A stretch of 26,248 nucleotides of DNA, taken from CBDVBD01 sp965372135. Lineage in GTDB: Bacteria; Electryoneota; RPQS01; CBDVBD01. Below, piece after piece: positions 9,701-16,212 of this stretch; the stretch's first letter is position 1; the number at the start of each line of letters is the position of its first letter. Below the pieces are notes generated by a model. That model made no database searches, was not told where the DNA came from, and saw only the letters and a list, made by a program, of their open reading frames with translations. The position numbers and the translations under genes were made by a program. The stretch spans positions 1-26,248 of the forward strand of contig CBDVBD010000028.1 of NCBI GenBank assembly GCA_965372135.1. The letters run 5' to 3'.

Positions 9701-9873
9701 TCCTCAGACGACACACCAGGATATGAAACGGTGATAAATACCCAACGTAGAGATACATTGGGGAACATCTCCCTGGGCATTCGAACCAGAGCAAGTAAGC
9801 CCACCACAATCACCGAAATCATCAATAAGTTCACCAGTACCGTGTTCCGAACCGATAGGCGAAATATCGACAT
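6733..9873 (-). CDS. RND-family inner-membrane efflux permease (AcrB/HAE1-like)
   Basis: The product has 1046 residues, normal for the family, with the two-fold repeated plan: TM1 at 11-31, a large periplasmic loop, TM2-6 at about 340-485, TM7 near 520-540, a second periplasmic loop, and TM8-12 at about 852-1012. The proton-relay pair D400-D401 is present in LGVVVDDAIIVLEN. In the second half the position of the AcrB relay lysine (K940) reads GIVVNDAIV, with N922-D923 instead; this variant is common in RND pumps outside the Enterobacteria. It should form a tripartite exporter with the adaptor and TolC-like proteins encoded just upstream in the same operon. Substrate is unknown: drugs, lipids or metabolites are possible; heavy-metal relay motifs are not evident. 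AAGG lies 8 bases before ATG 9873. Confidence 0.95.
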   Translation of the reverse strand: MSIFRLSVRNTVLVNLLMISVIVVGLLALVRMPREMFPNVSLRWVFITVSYPGVSSEDIEKLITVPIEDEIADVEGIDFLWSGSAEGIAYIAAKFYDLSDAKYQRCLQDLKDNVDKVTDLPEDAEDPIVQELTTDDFIPVITVNLAADLPERQLTDLAEDLKDRISNVRHISSISMAGTRDREIWVEVNPDQLYGYNIPVAQVIGALAMHRYNIPGGKLKSGREEYIIRTLSELNSIDEIEEIVVRSTPNGRALTIGDIAEVKDTYEDPETYSRLDGKPNISLSITKTENGNSLKIIKEIKQICREFEQELPPSARIVITNDNSIYIKDILNKLVNNGMFGLMMVLIILIIFLGWRNAVFATLGIPVTFMAAFIMMQFMGETLNGNALFGLVLVLGVVVDDAIIVLENSYRYMQQGLKPKEAAIKGGEEVMAPVLSSTLTTIAAFLPLMLMTGVMGKFMRIVPIVVTMVLVASLFEAFVILPAHIADWSDKSGRVIGRVGWIRHVNKVYSKILHRFLRRRYLVLVGITIVLLIGIGLTMRVGVEMFRDEEVPAFFIWVRMPTGTQLDATSEAILEVEQIAMQLPKEEWDSVVGTPGFLQTDTETLFQPNVGMVIIDLVESDNRDRGVDDIIDALRNRVGTIPGVKSIQFSKVPTGPPVGNDVDIKIMGKYFSELEAVSEIIKEELQAIDGVQDIRDNFNPGTEELRVVVDPQRTAFYGLDVESVSLAVRTAFDGTPATVMREGDEELDVLVRYPENRRGTIEDLERLYIVSSTGSLIPFSAVCKVEQAKGIGSIQRFKRERAISVTAGIDKSKTDFLKVKNQVDSRFASIATTYPGISLDYTGAFEEWEEAFAGILQLFAIGIFLIYVILGGQFRSFIQPLVILCTIPFAFIGAVIGLLISGDPFSITTMYAIVALGGIVVNDAIVMITFINNARRKGVGRWKSIIQAGQLRLRPILLTSITTIFGVLPMAIGLGGKSEVWAPLANTIAWGLGAATFLTLLILPTIFSIIVDDIGGIWRRFNAKRKGIVLENEKLSMPTDDDMITY

Positions 9874-9937
9874 AATTTAACCTTGTTATCTTTTAATTGT
9901 CAATATCCATATGTTTAACGGATTACTGCGCTTTGGA

Positions 9938-11062
9938 TTAAGGCACCTCATTTGGGGTTTCAATTCTCACCGTCATGCTGTCTTCCAAGATTTGCTGCCC
10001 ACGAATTACCAATTGATCTCCGGTTTGTAATCCGGAAGTAATAACAACATTATTTGCATCGCCAGCACCCAACGACACCGGAATTTCGTGTGCCACAGTG
10101 CCGTTTTTAACCACGAAAGCCACATATCCTTCATGTGTCTCCACCAGGGAACTTTTCGGGATTACGATTGTGTCGCGATGTTCTTTCAGGATGATATAGA
10201 CTCGAACCACCATGCCGGGTTTCAGGGATTGCGGGAAGCGGGAGATCTGGATTTCGATAGGGAATAACCTGCTCATTTGATCTGCAGCAACACCAACACG
10301 ATGTACGGTTCCGAAGACTTCCGTGTCAGGAAAAGCATCTGGTTCGATACGGACTTTTTGGTTTTTCCGGATGTGGATGATTTCCTGTTCGGTCAGACCT
10401 AACCGTAGTTTTAGGGGTGATAATTTTACAACACGACATATTGGTGTTCCTGACGATACTAATTCGCCTTCTACCACGTCCAATGACGCTAAGTAACCAT
10501 CGGTCGGTGCGCCAACGCGGGAATCGACCACCATGCGTTTAGCGAGTTCCACCGCTACTTCTGCCGATTGCAGCATGCCTAAGTTGTTCTTTTCAGCCGC
10601 TCTGGCAGCTTCGATTTCCATTTGGGAAATATCGCCTTGCTTGTATAGGGTTTCATAGCGACTCAGATCCGCAAAGCGGGTCTGATGGTTGGCTTCCGCT
10701 TGCAGCAGGGCTGCTTTGGCTTGAGTCAGCCGCAGTTCCTGGACTTCCGGTTCGATTTCCAGAATTGACTGTGCTTTCTCCAACTGATCGCCCAATCTAG
10801 CGTTGATCTTGGTGACGGTGCCGGAAACCTTTGCCAAGATAGTGACGTCTTCCCAGCCTTCAAGGGTACCGGTGCTGTGGATGGTTTCTTCAAGGGTACC
10901 ACGAACTACCGCAGTTACCCACACCGCAGGATCCATCCGAGCGGGTGATTGCGATGTTTCCTGGGGTGGAGAGTCACTTTTTGGGGAACAACCCGTGATT
11001 AGGTATGCGATTATCAGGAGTATTGTTGCCGTAATTATGTGTGTTTTTCTGGATGCGGACAT
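9938..11062 (-). CDS. RND efflux periplasmic adaptor lipoprotein (membrane fusion protein)
   Basis: The product has 374 residues. A lipoprotein signal has lipobox LITGC with C25 as the lipidated cysteine, anchoring it in a membrane facing the periplasm. Domain order follows the HlyD/AcrA family: lipoyl half-motif at about 74-105 (VSGTVTKI), an alpha-helical coiled-coil hairpin at 106-178, second lipoyl half at 183-212 (VGAPTDGYL), a beta-barrel at 215-295, and a membrane-proximal domain at 300-370. It links the RND permease to the outer-membrane factor. It is the middle gene of the operon: 34 bases after the TolC-like gene and 64 bases before the permease gene. GAGGA lies 6 bases upstream of the ATG. 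Confidence 0.94.
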   Translation of the reverse strand: MSASRKTHIITATILLIIAYLITGCSPKSDSPPQETSQSPARMDPAVWVTAVVRGTLEETIHSTGTLEGWEDVTILAKVSGTVTKINARLGDQLEKAQSILEIEPEVQELRLTQAKAALLQAEANHQTRFADLSRYETLYKQGDISQMEIEAARAAEKNNLGMLQSAEVAVELAKRMVVDSRVGAPTDGYLASLDVVEGELVSSGTPICRVVKLSPLKLRLGLTEQEIIHIRKNQKVRIEPDAFPDTEVFGTVHRVGVAADQMSRLFPIEIQISRFPQSLKPGMVVRVYIILKEHRDTIVIPKSSLVETHEGYVAFVVKNGTVAHEIPVSLGAGDANNVVITSGLQTGDQLVIRGQQILEDSMTVRIETPNEVP

Positions 11063-11096
11063 ATTATCCTCAGTTATGACAGGTTTGCTGCATGAC

Positions 11097-12506
11097 TTAT
11101 TGAGTAAGGGTTCCTTGCGCTTTCGCGGTTTCTACTTTCGCCAGCAGGTAGTCGTACATTGCGTTAATCAGGTTAAGGTTTGCCTCCTTGCGAGCGACTT
11201 GGGCATCAATAAGCTGCAGGTTTGACACCAGCCCAACATCATAACGGTTCTGCATGATTTCCAGATTTTCGTCGGCTTCTTCCAGTACTTTCTGAGCGCT
11301 TCGGATCCGTTTGGCTGCGCTTTGGAATTTTAATTTAGCAGAACGACTAACTAATTGGAGGTTCTGTTGAGTATTACGCAGGTCAAGGCGGCTTTTCCGC
11401 AACCGCAATCGGGCTTGCTGCACCCGGGCAACGTTTCCTAAACCGGAAAACAATGGGATTCGTACCGACAGGATCGCCGCCCAGGAAGTAAAGCCATCTA
11501 AGTCCAGATCGTCGTCCTGTTCCCAGGAGTAGCTCCAGGTAAAGTTCAACTGAGGTTGGAAGCCACTTGTGGATGTCCACAGGTTAGCGGTTTCCGCTTC
11601 CATCAAGTTGGCAGCCATCCCTAATCCTGGATGGGATTGGCTCAAAGGGCTTTGGCTGGTGCCGACAAGTTCTACGGATTTTTTGCTGATTTCCTCGAAT
11701 AATTTAAAGCGCTCGTCCTCTGTCAAGGGTGTGACGATTACCTGCCGTTCCGGTGGAATCATAATGATGTTTTTCAGGAGTAAATCTGCCAATTCCATGG
11801 CGTTTTGCGCTTCGATCAGTTGGTTATCGAGATTCGCCACCATCACTTCCCAACGAAGGACGTCGCTACGAGCCAGGATTCCCAAATCAGCCTTCCGTCG
11901 TGCGCTTTCAAGGTTCTGCCGGGCTGATTCCAGGGAATGAGATATTAACGCACGGTATTCCTCTGCTCTTAGAATGTCATAATAAGCTTGATGGGTTTTC
12001 AATATTAATTCTTGACGGGAGTTTTCTAAGGAATTTTCCGCCAACCTGCGCATGGCAGCAGCTGTCCTGATGCCGCCCCATTCCGCACCGCCATTGTAAA
12101 TTGCCTGAGTCACAGATACCGAAGACCGGTAACTTCCTTCGTATGCTGCTTGTGGAAGTTCGTCGGGATCGTATGTGAAACCCGGAAAGATTTCCTCGAA
12201 GATAGGAAACAGGTCAAGGAAAGAATTGGATCGTAACACCGTCTCCTCATCCAACCGGATGTAATCGGTGGCGAATTGGACATGAGGCAGCCAGTTTGAC
12301 CACGCTTCCACCTGCCCCCACTTCGATGCCGATGCTTCGAATTGTTGTGCCCGGAGTTCCAGATTGTCTGTCAGGGCACGTTCAACGGCATCTTCCACGG
12401 TCAACACCAGCGGCTCAGCACCAGCCTTGTCGGTGACGGAGGTTTGTCCTAAAGCTACCGTACATGCCAATATCAATAAGTATATGATTATCTTGAGGAC
12501 ACCCAT
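11097..12506 (-). CDS. TolC-like outer-membrane efflux protein (OEP family)
   Basis: The product has 469 residues. The signal peptide is residues 1-20 (hydrophobic run ending VALG, then QTS). Two OEP repeats follow, at about 35-220 and 255-460. The family hallmark IPLFSG precedes the second long helical stretch, which is rich in Q, R and A with heptad spacing, and RYDVGLVSNLQLIDAQVA fits the family's conserved segment near the end. It should trimerise into the outer-membrane beta-barrel and periplasmic alpha-tunnel that completes the RND exporter. It is the first gene of the operon. The LAC tripeptide in the signal peptide is a poor lipobox, so I favour ordinary signal peptidase cleavage. AGGAG lies 11 bases before the ATG, a somewhat long spacing. 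Confidence 0.93.
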   Translation of the reverse strand: MGVLKIIIYLLILACTVALGQTSVTDKAGAEPLVLTVEDAVERALTDNLELRAQQFEASASKWGQVEAWSNWLPHVQFATDYIRLDEETVLRSNSFLDLFPIFEEIFPGFTYDPDELPQAAYEGSYRSSVSVTQAIYNGGAEWGGIRTAAAMRRLAENSLENSRQELILKTHQAYYDILRAEEYRALISHSLESARQNLESARRKADLGILARSDVLRWEVMVANLDNQLIEAQNAMELADLLLKNIIMIPPERQVIVTPLTEDERFKLFEEISKKSVELVGTSQSPLSQSHPGLGMAANLMEAETANLWTSTSGFQPQLNFTWSYSWEQDDDLDLDGFTSWAAILSVRIPLFSGLGNVARVQQARLRLRKSRLDLRNTQQNLQLVSRSAKLKFQSAAKRIRSAQKVLEEADENLEIMQNRYDVGLVSNLQLIDAQVARKEANLNLINAMYDYLLAKVETAKAQGTLTQ

Positions 12507-12608
12507 ATCTGAGTAATCTCCTCTATAATTACGGAATTCTTCTTAAATAGCGGAATGTGTGTTAGAAAACCATTTCGGTGCGGTTTTTCTATTTCCGCAT
12601 AATTTACT

Positions 12609-12637
12609 AAATTAAAGATAACTACAATAATATTCAA
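12609..12637 (-). promoter_or_regulatory. Probable promoter of the tripartite efflux operon
   Basis: Minus strand TTGAAT (12632-12637), 17 bp, TAATTT (12609-12614). It is weaker than the other promoters in the window but has the same spacing. The leader to ATG 12506 is 102 bases. Confidence 0.45.
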
Positions 12638-12775
12638 GGGAAATCCCAAAAATCTTAGCCTGAATTATGCAGTGGGTATGGCTGGGTAATTGAAGACACA
12701 GGCTTCCAGAAACTTTTCACAGGTAAAGCAATCAGATGAGGTAGCCTGTTGTTGGTGTGGTAGGTGTCAGGAGAT

Positions 12776-12809
12776 AAAAAAGGGGGCGAGTATGCGTACT
12801 CGCCCCCTT
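12776..12809 (-). terminator. Rho-independent terminator of the GEVED-like secreted protein gene
   Basis: A perfect 13-bp GC-rich stem (12780-12792 with 12797-12809) has a 4-base loop and, on the minus strand, a run of six T. It lies 34 bases after the stop codon at 12844. Confidence 0.9.
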
Positions 12810-12843
12810 GGAATTAGCTAACTTATTGTATAACAGCGATCGT

Positions 12844-14469
12844 TTACTTTATCACAACCATCTTCTTGGTGGCAATGAAATCGCTGGTTTCCAAGCGGTA
12901 AAAGTAAATTCCGCTGGCTAAGTTTTTCACATCGAACGTCACGGTGTAACGATCCTGGTCTTGCACATCGTTTACCAAAGTTGCAACTTCCCGTCCCTCG
13001 ATGTTGAATACCTTCAACGACACCATGCCCGCTTCGGCAATATCATAGGTAATAATGGTCGTCGGGTTGAAGGGGTTGGGGACGTTTTGATACAACTTAT
13101 AGCTGTCGATGGTCATCGGGTCCGGATTGTCGAACCGTGGAGTTGCAGTGACCGTGATATCGTGTTCTGTGATGCGACCGTTGATGTCGATATCACGGAG
13201 TCGATAATAGTAGGTCACATTGTTGACAACTCTGGTATCGATGTATTCATAGTTGGTCTCACCTGAAGTAGTACCGCTTCCGGGAATTTCCACCCAATTT
13301 GAATACGGACCATCGACGTTTAGAGCACGGCGAATCACGAAACGATCGTTCTCGAGCTCAGATGCGGTAGTCCAGGTCAGTCGGACTTGATTATCCTCAC
13401 CAACACCTTCGAAACTAGTCAGCTCCACCGGCAGCTGTAGTTCGCAGCAGGAACCTTCCACCTCGCCGTAAAGTGCCTTGCCAACTGGGGATGACACTGC
13501 TAACCGATCGGGACCGTATCCCAAACGATATCTGGCATAGGTACTACCATAGGGTGTATTTGGACCGGCTAAGAAGGGTACCATGATTGTCATGACCGGA
13601 GTCTGAGGTAAAATCGCCAATTCAGGACCGTTGACCCACACCTGCCCGGAACCGTTGACAATCAATGGGATAAACGGTACCGCGTTGAGCCAGTGGAGGT
13701 GTTCATATGTCCACATACCAAAAGCTGGACAGTACAAAGAATCAGCGAAATCACCTTCACCGCTTACAAAATCATGAGTCCAATCAATCCACGCATGGAA
13801 ATACAGCAGGTGGTCGGGATCATTCCAGTACCGAGCAGTTCCTAATCCTGATGTATTCACGATGATTTCCATCCATGAAACGGTAGGGCAGGGTTGAATG
13901 TCTGTGGGGATATTAACACCCCATTCACAGGTGTCCATACACACCATAATTGGCTGTTCTTCAATTGTCACACAGCTACCCAACCATTCGTAACCAGTTT
14001 CAAAATGGCGCGGACCATTCTGTGCGATATAGGTTTGATAAGGTGCAGGCAGATCATCATAATCGGCGGGAGCAGGACCTTCCACTATTCCGGAACCATC
14101 ATCTGCATTGTAATAGGTGTAAACATCGCAGAAGGCATGTACAACCCACAAAGTGTCTTCTGATCCGCCGGTTAACGCGTTGGGGCGAATGAATCTAACC
14201 GTATCATCAGGTACACCTAATACACCGCCTCCATTGTAAATTAACCATCCTGCAGCTTGAGCTGCGCCTGAACGTGCACCCGTGGCACCGTCGCACAAAG
14301 GGTAGAACATCACAGTATCCAGGTTTCCGCTAACCCAGGATACGCTGTATCCCCAATACGGACCTCCCGGTGCCGTGATCAATGTCACTGTGCCTTCATC
14401 TGCCTGGACTGTTCCAACCAAAAGTACCAGTGACAGGCTAATCATCCAAAACCCTTTGCATTTGGGCAT
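12844..14469 (-). CDS. Secreted protein with GEVED-like domain and C-terminal T9SS sorting domain
   Basis: The product has 541 residues. The signal peptide is residues 1-23 (MPKCKGFW, hydrophobic core, VQADE). The N-terminal third is not recognised. Residues 137-165 (DYDDLPAPYQT, NGPRHFE, LG) and 222-345 (HAWIDWTHDF, then YARYRLGY and GEVEG) resemble the GEVED/LPDSYGT-type domain of FCB and marine secreted proteins, but the usual GEVEDY ends as GEVEGSCCE. An LPVELTSF-type FN3 module (346-445) and a sorting domain (458-541, YQNVPNPFNPTT, FNIEGREVATL, ASGIYFYRLET, terminal KKMVVIK) follow. No enzymatic motif is visible. Start choice: an upstream in-frame start at 14505 exists, but GGAGG at 14475-14479 lies 5 bases before ATG 14469. 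It is divergent from an ArsR-type regulator. Confidence 0.82.
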   Translation of the reverse strand: MPKCKGFWMISLSLVLLVGTVQADEGTVTLITAPGGPYWGYSVSWVSGNLDTVMFYPLCDGATGARSGAAQAAGWLIYNGGGVLGVPDDTVRFIRPNALTGGSEDTLWVVHAFCDVYTYYNADDGSGIVEGPAPADYDDLPAPYQTYIAQNGPRHFETGYEWLGSCVTIEEQPIMVCMDTCEWGVNIPTDIQPCPTVSWMEIIVNTSGLGTARYWNDPDHLLYFHAWIDWTHDFVSGEGDFADSLYCPAFGMWTYEHLHWLNAVPFIPLIVNGSGQVWVNGPELAILPQTPVMTIMVPFLAGPNTPYGSTYARYRLGYGPDRLAVSSPVGKALYGEVEGSCCELQLPVELTSFEGVGEDNQVRLTWTTASELENDRFVIRRALNVDGPYSNWVEIPGSGTTSGETNYEYIDTRVVNNVTYYYRLRDIDINGRITEHDITVTATPRFDNPDPMTIDSYKLYQNVPNPFNPTTIITYDIAEAGMVSLKVFNIEGREVATLVNDVQDQDRYTVTFDVKNLASGIYFYRLETSDFIATKKMVVIK

Positions 14470-14474
14470 AGTAA

Positions 14475-14479
14475 CCTCC
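14475..14479 (-). promoter_or_regulatory. Shine-Dalgarno site fixing the start at 14469
   Basis: GGAGG on the minus strand, five bases before ATG 14469. It excludes the longer in-frame reading from 14505, which would also put a non-hydrophobic extension ahead of the signal peptide. Confidence 0.8.
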
Positions 14480-14489
14480 GAAGAAACAT

Positions 14490-14505
14490 TTGCCTTGTAA
14501 GGCAA
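14490..14505. promoter_or_regulatory. Perfect 16-bp palindrome in the leader of the GEVED-like gene
   Basis: TTGCCTT, GT, AAGGCAA lies about 10 bases upstream of the ribosome site. It could be a protein-binding site, or in RNA a 6-bp hairpin with a 4-base loop. Function unknown. Confidence 0.4.
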
Positions 14506-14580
14506 TATGAAATCAAATACTTACATTTCTTTTCATCTTGTAAAACGCCTACAACCCACTCCCCTCATTATCTTATGTTG

Positions 14581-14609
14581 AATATACAAAATTCTTATAC
14601 TATTGTCAA
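14581..14609 (-). promoter_or_regulatory. Strong sigma70-like promoter of the GEVED-like secreted protein gene
   Basis: Minus strand TTGACA (14604-14609), exactly 17 bp, TATATT (14581-14586). The leader to ATG 14469 is 111 bases. The -35 box lies between the arms of a 10-bp inverted repeat. Confidence 0.8.
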
Positions 14610-14629
14610 GAGTAATTTTTAGTATAAGA
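14593..14629. promoter_or_regulatory. Candidate operator: perfect 10-bp inverted repeat around a -35 box
   Basis: TCTTATACTA (14593-14602) and TAGTATAAGA (14620-14629) are exact reverse complements, 17 bases apart. One arm falls in the promoter spacer and the -35 element TTGACA lies between the arms. Immediately to the right the octamer TGTATAGT occurs twice with a 9-bp period (14630-14637 and 14639-14646). The neighbouring gene at 14800 encodes a winged-helix repressor, a plausible ligand; that link is inference. Confidence 0.5.
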
Positions 14630-14668
14630 TGTATAGTTTGTATAGTGTAAATTAAAATAAAGAAACAA

Positions 14669-14684
14669 TTTGATATTTATCAAA
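14669..14684. promoter_or_regulatory. Candidate autoregulatory operator overlapping the regulator's -35 box
   Basis: TTTGATA, TT, TATCAAA is a perfect 16-bp palindrome, and its left arm contains the -35 hexamer TTGATA of the rightward promoter. Binding here would block RNA polymerase. Confidence 0.45.
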
Positions 14685-14698
14685 ATATTTCGTATATT
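14670..14698 (+). promoter_or_regulatory. Promoter of the ArsR/DUF2087 regulator gene
   Basis: TTGATA (14670-14675), exactly 17 bp, TATATT (14693-14698) on the plus strand. Transcription would begin near 14705, about 95 bases before ATG 14800. Confidence 0.7.
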
Positions 14699-14799
14699 AT
14701 TGAAGCAAACCCCCAATTCTCCCCAAAGTATCAACCCAGGGAGCCGAAAAAAATCTTGGGACATGATTGCGAATGATATCGGGAAAGGAAATTCATAAG

Positions 14800-15351
14800 A
14801 TGGATACTAATTGGGATGATTTAACTGATGGATTAGCGGCTTTGGGAAACAGTCGTCGATTCCAGATTTTGGAAAGCCTTTCGCATCGTTCGCGTTGCGG
14901 TGAGGAGTTAGCGGCACAGTTGGGAATAAGTCCTTCTACGGTGACGCATCATTTAGCAGTGTTGGAGAAGGCGCAGTTGATTCACCGCAGGCACCAGCGA
15001 CATTATCAAATAGTGCAGTTGAATCCGGACAAATTATTGGAATTGGCGCAGGTGTTGAGTAATATGGCGACGCGACCCTCTACCTCCGATAACCTTCGCA
15101 GTTGGGAAGAGCGCAAAGTACTTGACATGTACTTTGCTAATGAGAAGTTGGTAACACTTCCTAAACGGCGTCAGCATTTGCTGATTGTACTAAATCATTT
15201 CCTTCCCCACTTTCGGGAAGGCGTATTATATACGGAGGAGGAGGTTAACCGCATATTAGCGCCCTACTATCGGGAAGTTCTTGTGTTGCGTGATTTGATA
15301 GTACGGCACCGTTTGCTGTACGTAAAGAACCGAGTCTATTCGCGGCGTTGA
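14800..15351 (+). CDS. ArsR-type winged-helix transcriptional regulator with C-terminal DUF2087
   Basis: The product has 183 residues. Residues 8-75 form an ArsR-like winged helix-turn-helix: LAALGNSRRFQILESL, then CGEELAAQLGISPSTVTHHLAVLEKAQLI (recognition helix near 45-55) and the wing RRHQRHYQIV. Residues 107-180 match DUF2087 (VLDMYFANEKLVTLPKRRQ, LLIVLNHFLPHF, YTEEEVNRILAPYYREVLVLRDLIV). DUF2087 is common as a tail on such regulators; its ligand is not known to me. There is no obvious metal-binding cysteine pair on the recognition helix. TTG 14767 and ATG 14773 are also in frame; I chose ATG 14800 because AAGGAA precedes it by about 10 bases and the fold begins there. Palindromes upstream suggest it controls itself and the divergent secreted-protein gene. 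Confidence 0.88.
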   Translation: MDTNWDDLTDGLAALGNSRRFQILESLSHRSRCGEELAAQLGISPSTVTHHLAVLEKAQLIHRRHQRHYQIVQLNPDKLLELAQVLSNMATRPSTSDNLRSWEERKVLDMYFANEKLVTLPKRRQHLLIVLNHFLPHFREGVLYTEEEVNRILAPYYREVLVLRDLIVRHRLLYVKNRVYSRR

Positions 15352-15480
15352 ACCACGGTTCTGGTGTTGAATTTCTCCGTTGAGTTTGATCTACCGGATT
15401 TCCGGCGCCGGGAACAAAATAGAATTGTGGAAGGCGTACCCGAATTCGCTCCCAGATTCTAATCTCGTTCTGAAATTCGC

Positions 15481-15511
15481 CCTCAATGTTGATTCAGCCA
15501 ATCAATTGAGG
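15481..15511. terminator. Probable stem-loop terminator between convergent genes
   Basis: CCTCAA-TTGATT pairs with AATCAA-TTGAGG as a 12-bp stem with a two-base bulge (15487-15488) and loop CAGCC. It lies between the convergent regulator and cold-shock genes, but it lacks a clean T-run, so termination is less certain than elsewhere in the window. Confidence 0.45.
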
Positions 15512-15520
15512 TTGAATGAG

Positions 15521-15787
15521 TTACATCACATTCCGCCTCACATTTACTGCCTGATATCCACGGGGACTTTTTGCCAGATCAAAGGTGACCTTGTCCCCTT
15601 TTTCCAGTATCCGGTATCCAGTTCCTTCGATGGAGGAAAAATGTACAAAAACTTCGTCAATATCGTTGGTATCGATGAAGCCGTAACCACGATGGGAACT
15701 GAACCATTTGACTTTACCGGATACTTCCGGTTTCACTATCGTATCCGGACCTGGCACACGGCGAAGTTTCGAAAGAGTTTTACCCAT
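15521..15787 (-). CDS. Cold-shock-domain nucleic-acid-binding protein with short N-terminal extension
   Basis: The product has 88 residues. Residues 22-84 form an OB-fold cold-shock domain with RNP1-like RGYGFI (33-38, after VKWFS) and RNP2 VFVHF (46-50). Members bind single-stranded RNA or DNA and act as RNA chaperones. About 20 basic residues precede the domain, longer than in CspA. The start is uncertain: ATG 15787 has no good ribosome site, while in-frame ATG 15844 lies only about 11 bases from the predicted transcription start. A hairpin (15792-15811, GGCTTGA, six A on the coding strand, TCAAGCC) sits directly upstream of ATG 15787 and could control its translation. Confidence 0.85.
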   Translation of the reverse strand: MGKTLSKLRRVPGPDTIVKPEVSGKVKWFSSHRGYGFIDTNDIDEVFVHFSSIEGTGYRILEKGDKVTFDLAKSPRGYQAVNVRRNVM

Positions 15788-15791
15788 GGCA

Positions 15792-15811
15792 GGCTTGATT
15801 TTTTTCAAGCC
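15792..15811 (-). other. Hairpin just upstream of the cold-shock start codon
   Basis: A perfect 7-bp stem (15792-15798 with 15805-15811) with a six-base loop lies 4 bases before ATG 15787, where a ribosome site would be expected. It could be a temperature-sensitive translation control element, or simply coding sequence if the start is at 15844. Confidence 0.4.
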
Positions 15812-15861
15812 CCAGGGGTGTATGGTGTTCCGAAAGATACTCATTGTTAGCAACCGTACTA

Positions 15862-15890
15862 AATATAGTAATTATTTGTATCAATGTCAA
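15862..15890 (-). promoter_or_regulatory. Strong sigma70-like promoter of the cold-shock gene
   Basis: Minus strand TTGACA (15885-15890), exactly 17 bp, TATATT (15862-15867). Both boxes are identical to those of the promoters at 14581-14609 and 21389-21417. Confidence 0.8.
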
Positions 15891-16202
15891 AGCGACATGA
15901 GAGTCGCTGGATTTTCGTCCCTCGTAAATGTGCTCTATTATTTATACTGTGAAAAGCCTTACATGGTTCCGGAGTGCGGATTTCTGTGTGCGATTTTACC
16001 GGTTAGTAATTATATTACAACTATTTTTAATATTTTTGGATTTCCACTGGAAAAAATGCAAAAAATGTCGTACATTATCTTGATGAGGTCTGTTCACGGA
16101 TTTCTGTAATGCTTTGGCGATACCACACCTGGGATTTCCGTAAGGTTTCAATGCTTTTGAATTATTAGGAAAGTACCATAAGGAGATTTCAACAATTAAT
16201 TT
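15891..16202. other. Intergenic region upstream of the C25 peptidase gene
   Basis: There is no credible gene in this stretch. It contains TATATT at 16011-16016 with a poor -35 (GTGCGA, 15988-15993) at 17 bp, and a small palindrome TTTCCA, C, TGGAAA at 16041-16053. The rest is AT-rich leader. Confidence 0.4.
15988..16016 (+). promoter_or_regulatory. Possible weak promoter of the C25 peptidase gene
   Basis: TATATT (16011-16016) matches the local -10 consensus, but the -35 position holds GTGCGA, matching TTGACA at only three of six bases. The leader would be 196 bases, which may imply an activator. Confidence 0.3.
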
Positions 16203-16207
16203 GGAGG
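16203..16207 (+). promoter_or_regulatory. Shine-Dalgarno site fixing the C25 peptidase start at 16213
   Basis: GGAGG lies five bases before ATG 16213. The in-frame TTG at 16201 would include this site inside the coding region and is rejected. Confidence 0.8.
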
Positions 16208-16212
16208 AGACT

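Larger units (their letters stand above)
12507..12843. other. Intergenic region: efflux operon leader and upstream terminator
   Basis: These 337 bases hold the efflux operon promoter and its roughly 100-base leader, plus the terminator of the preceding leftward gene. The middle part, about 12640-12775, shows no open frame, repeat or clear RNA fold that I can support. Confidence 0.5.

Noticed and set aside
12565..12592. Possible hairpin in the efflux operon leader
   Set aside because: Only about six pairs (AAAACC/GGTTTT) with a ten-base loop; too weak to call an attenuator.
15380..15850. 156-codon open frame opposite the cold-shock gene
   Set aside because: The minus strand encodes intact RNP1 and RNP2 motifs and has a consensus promoter; the plus frame has neither.
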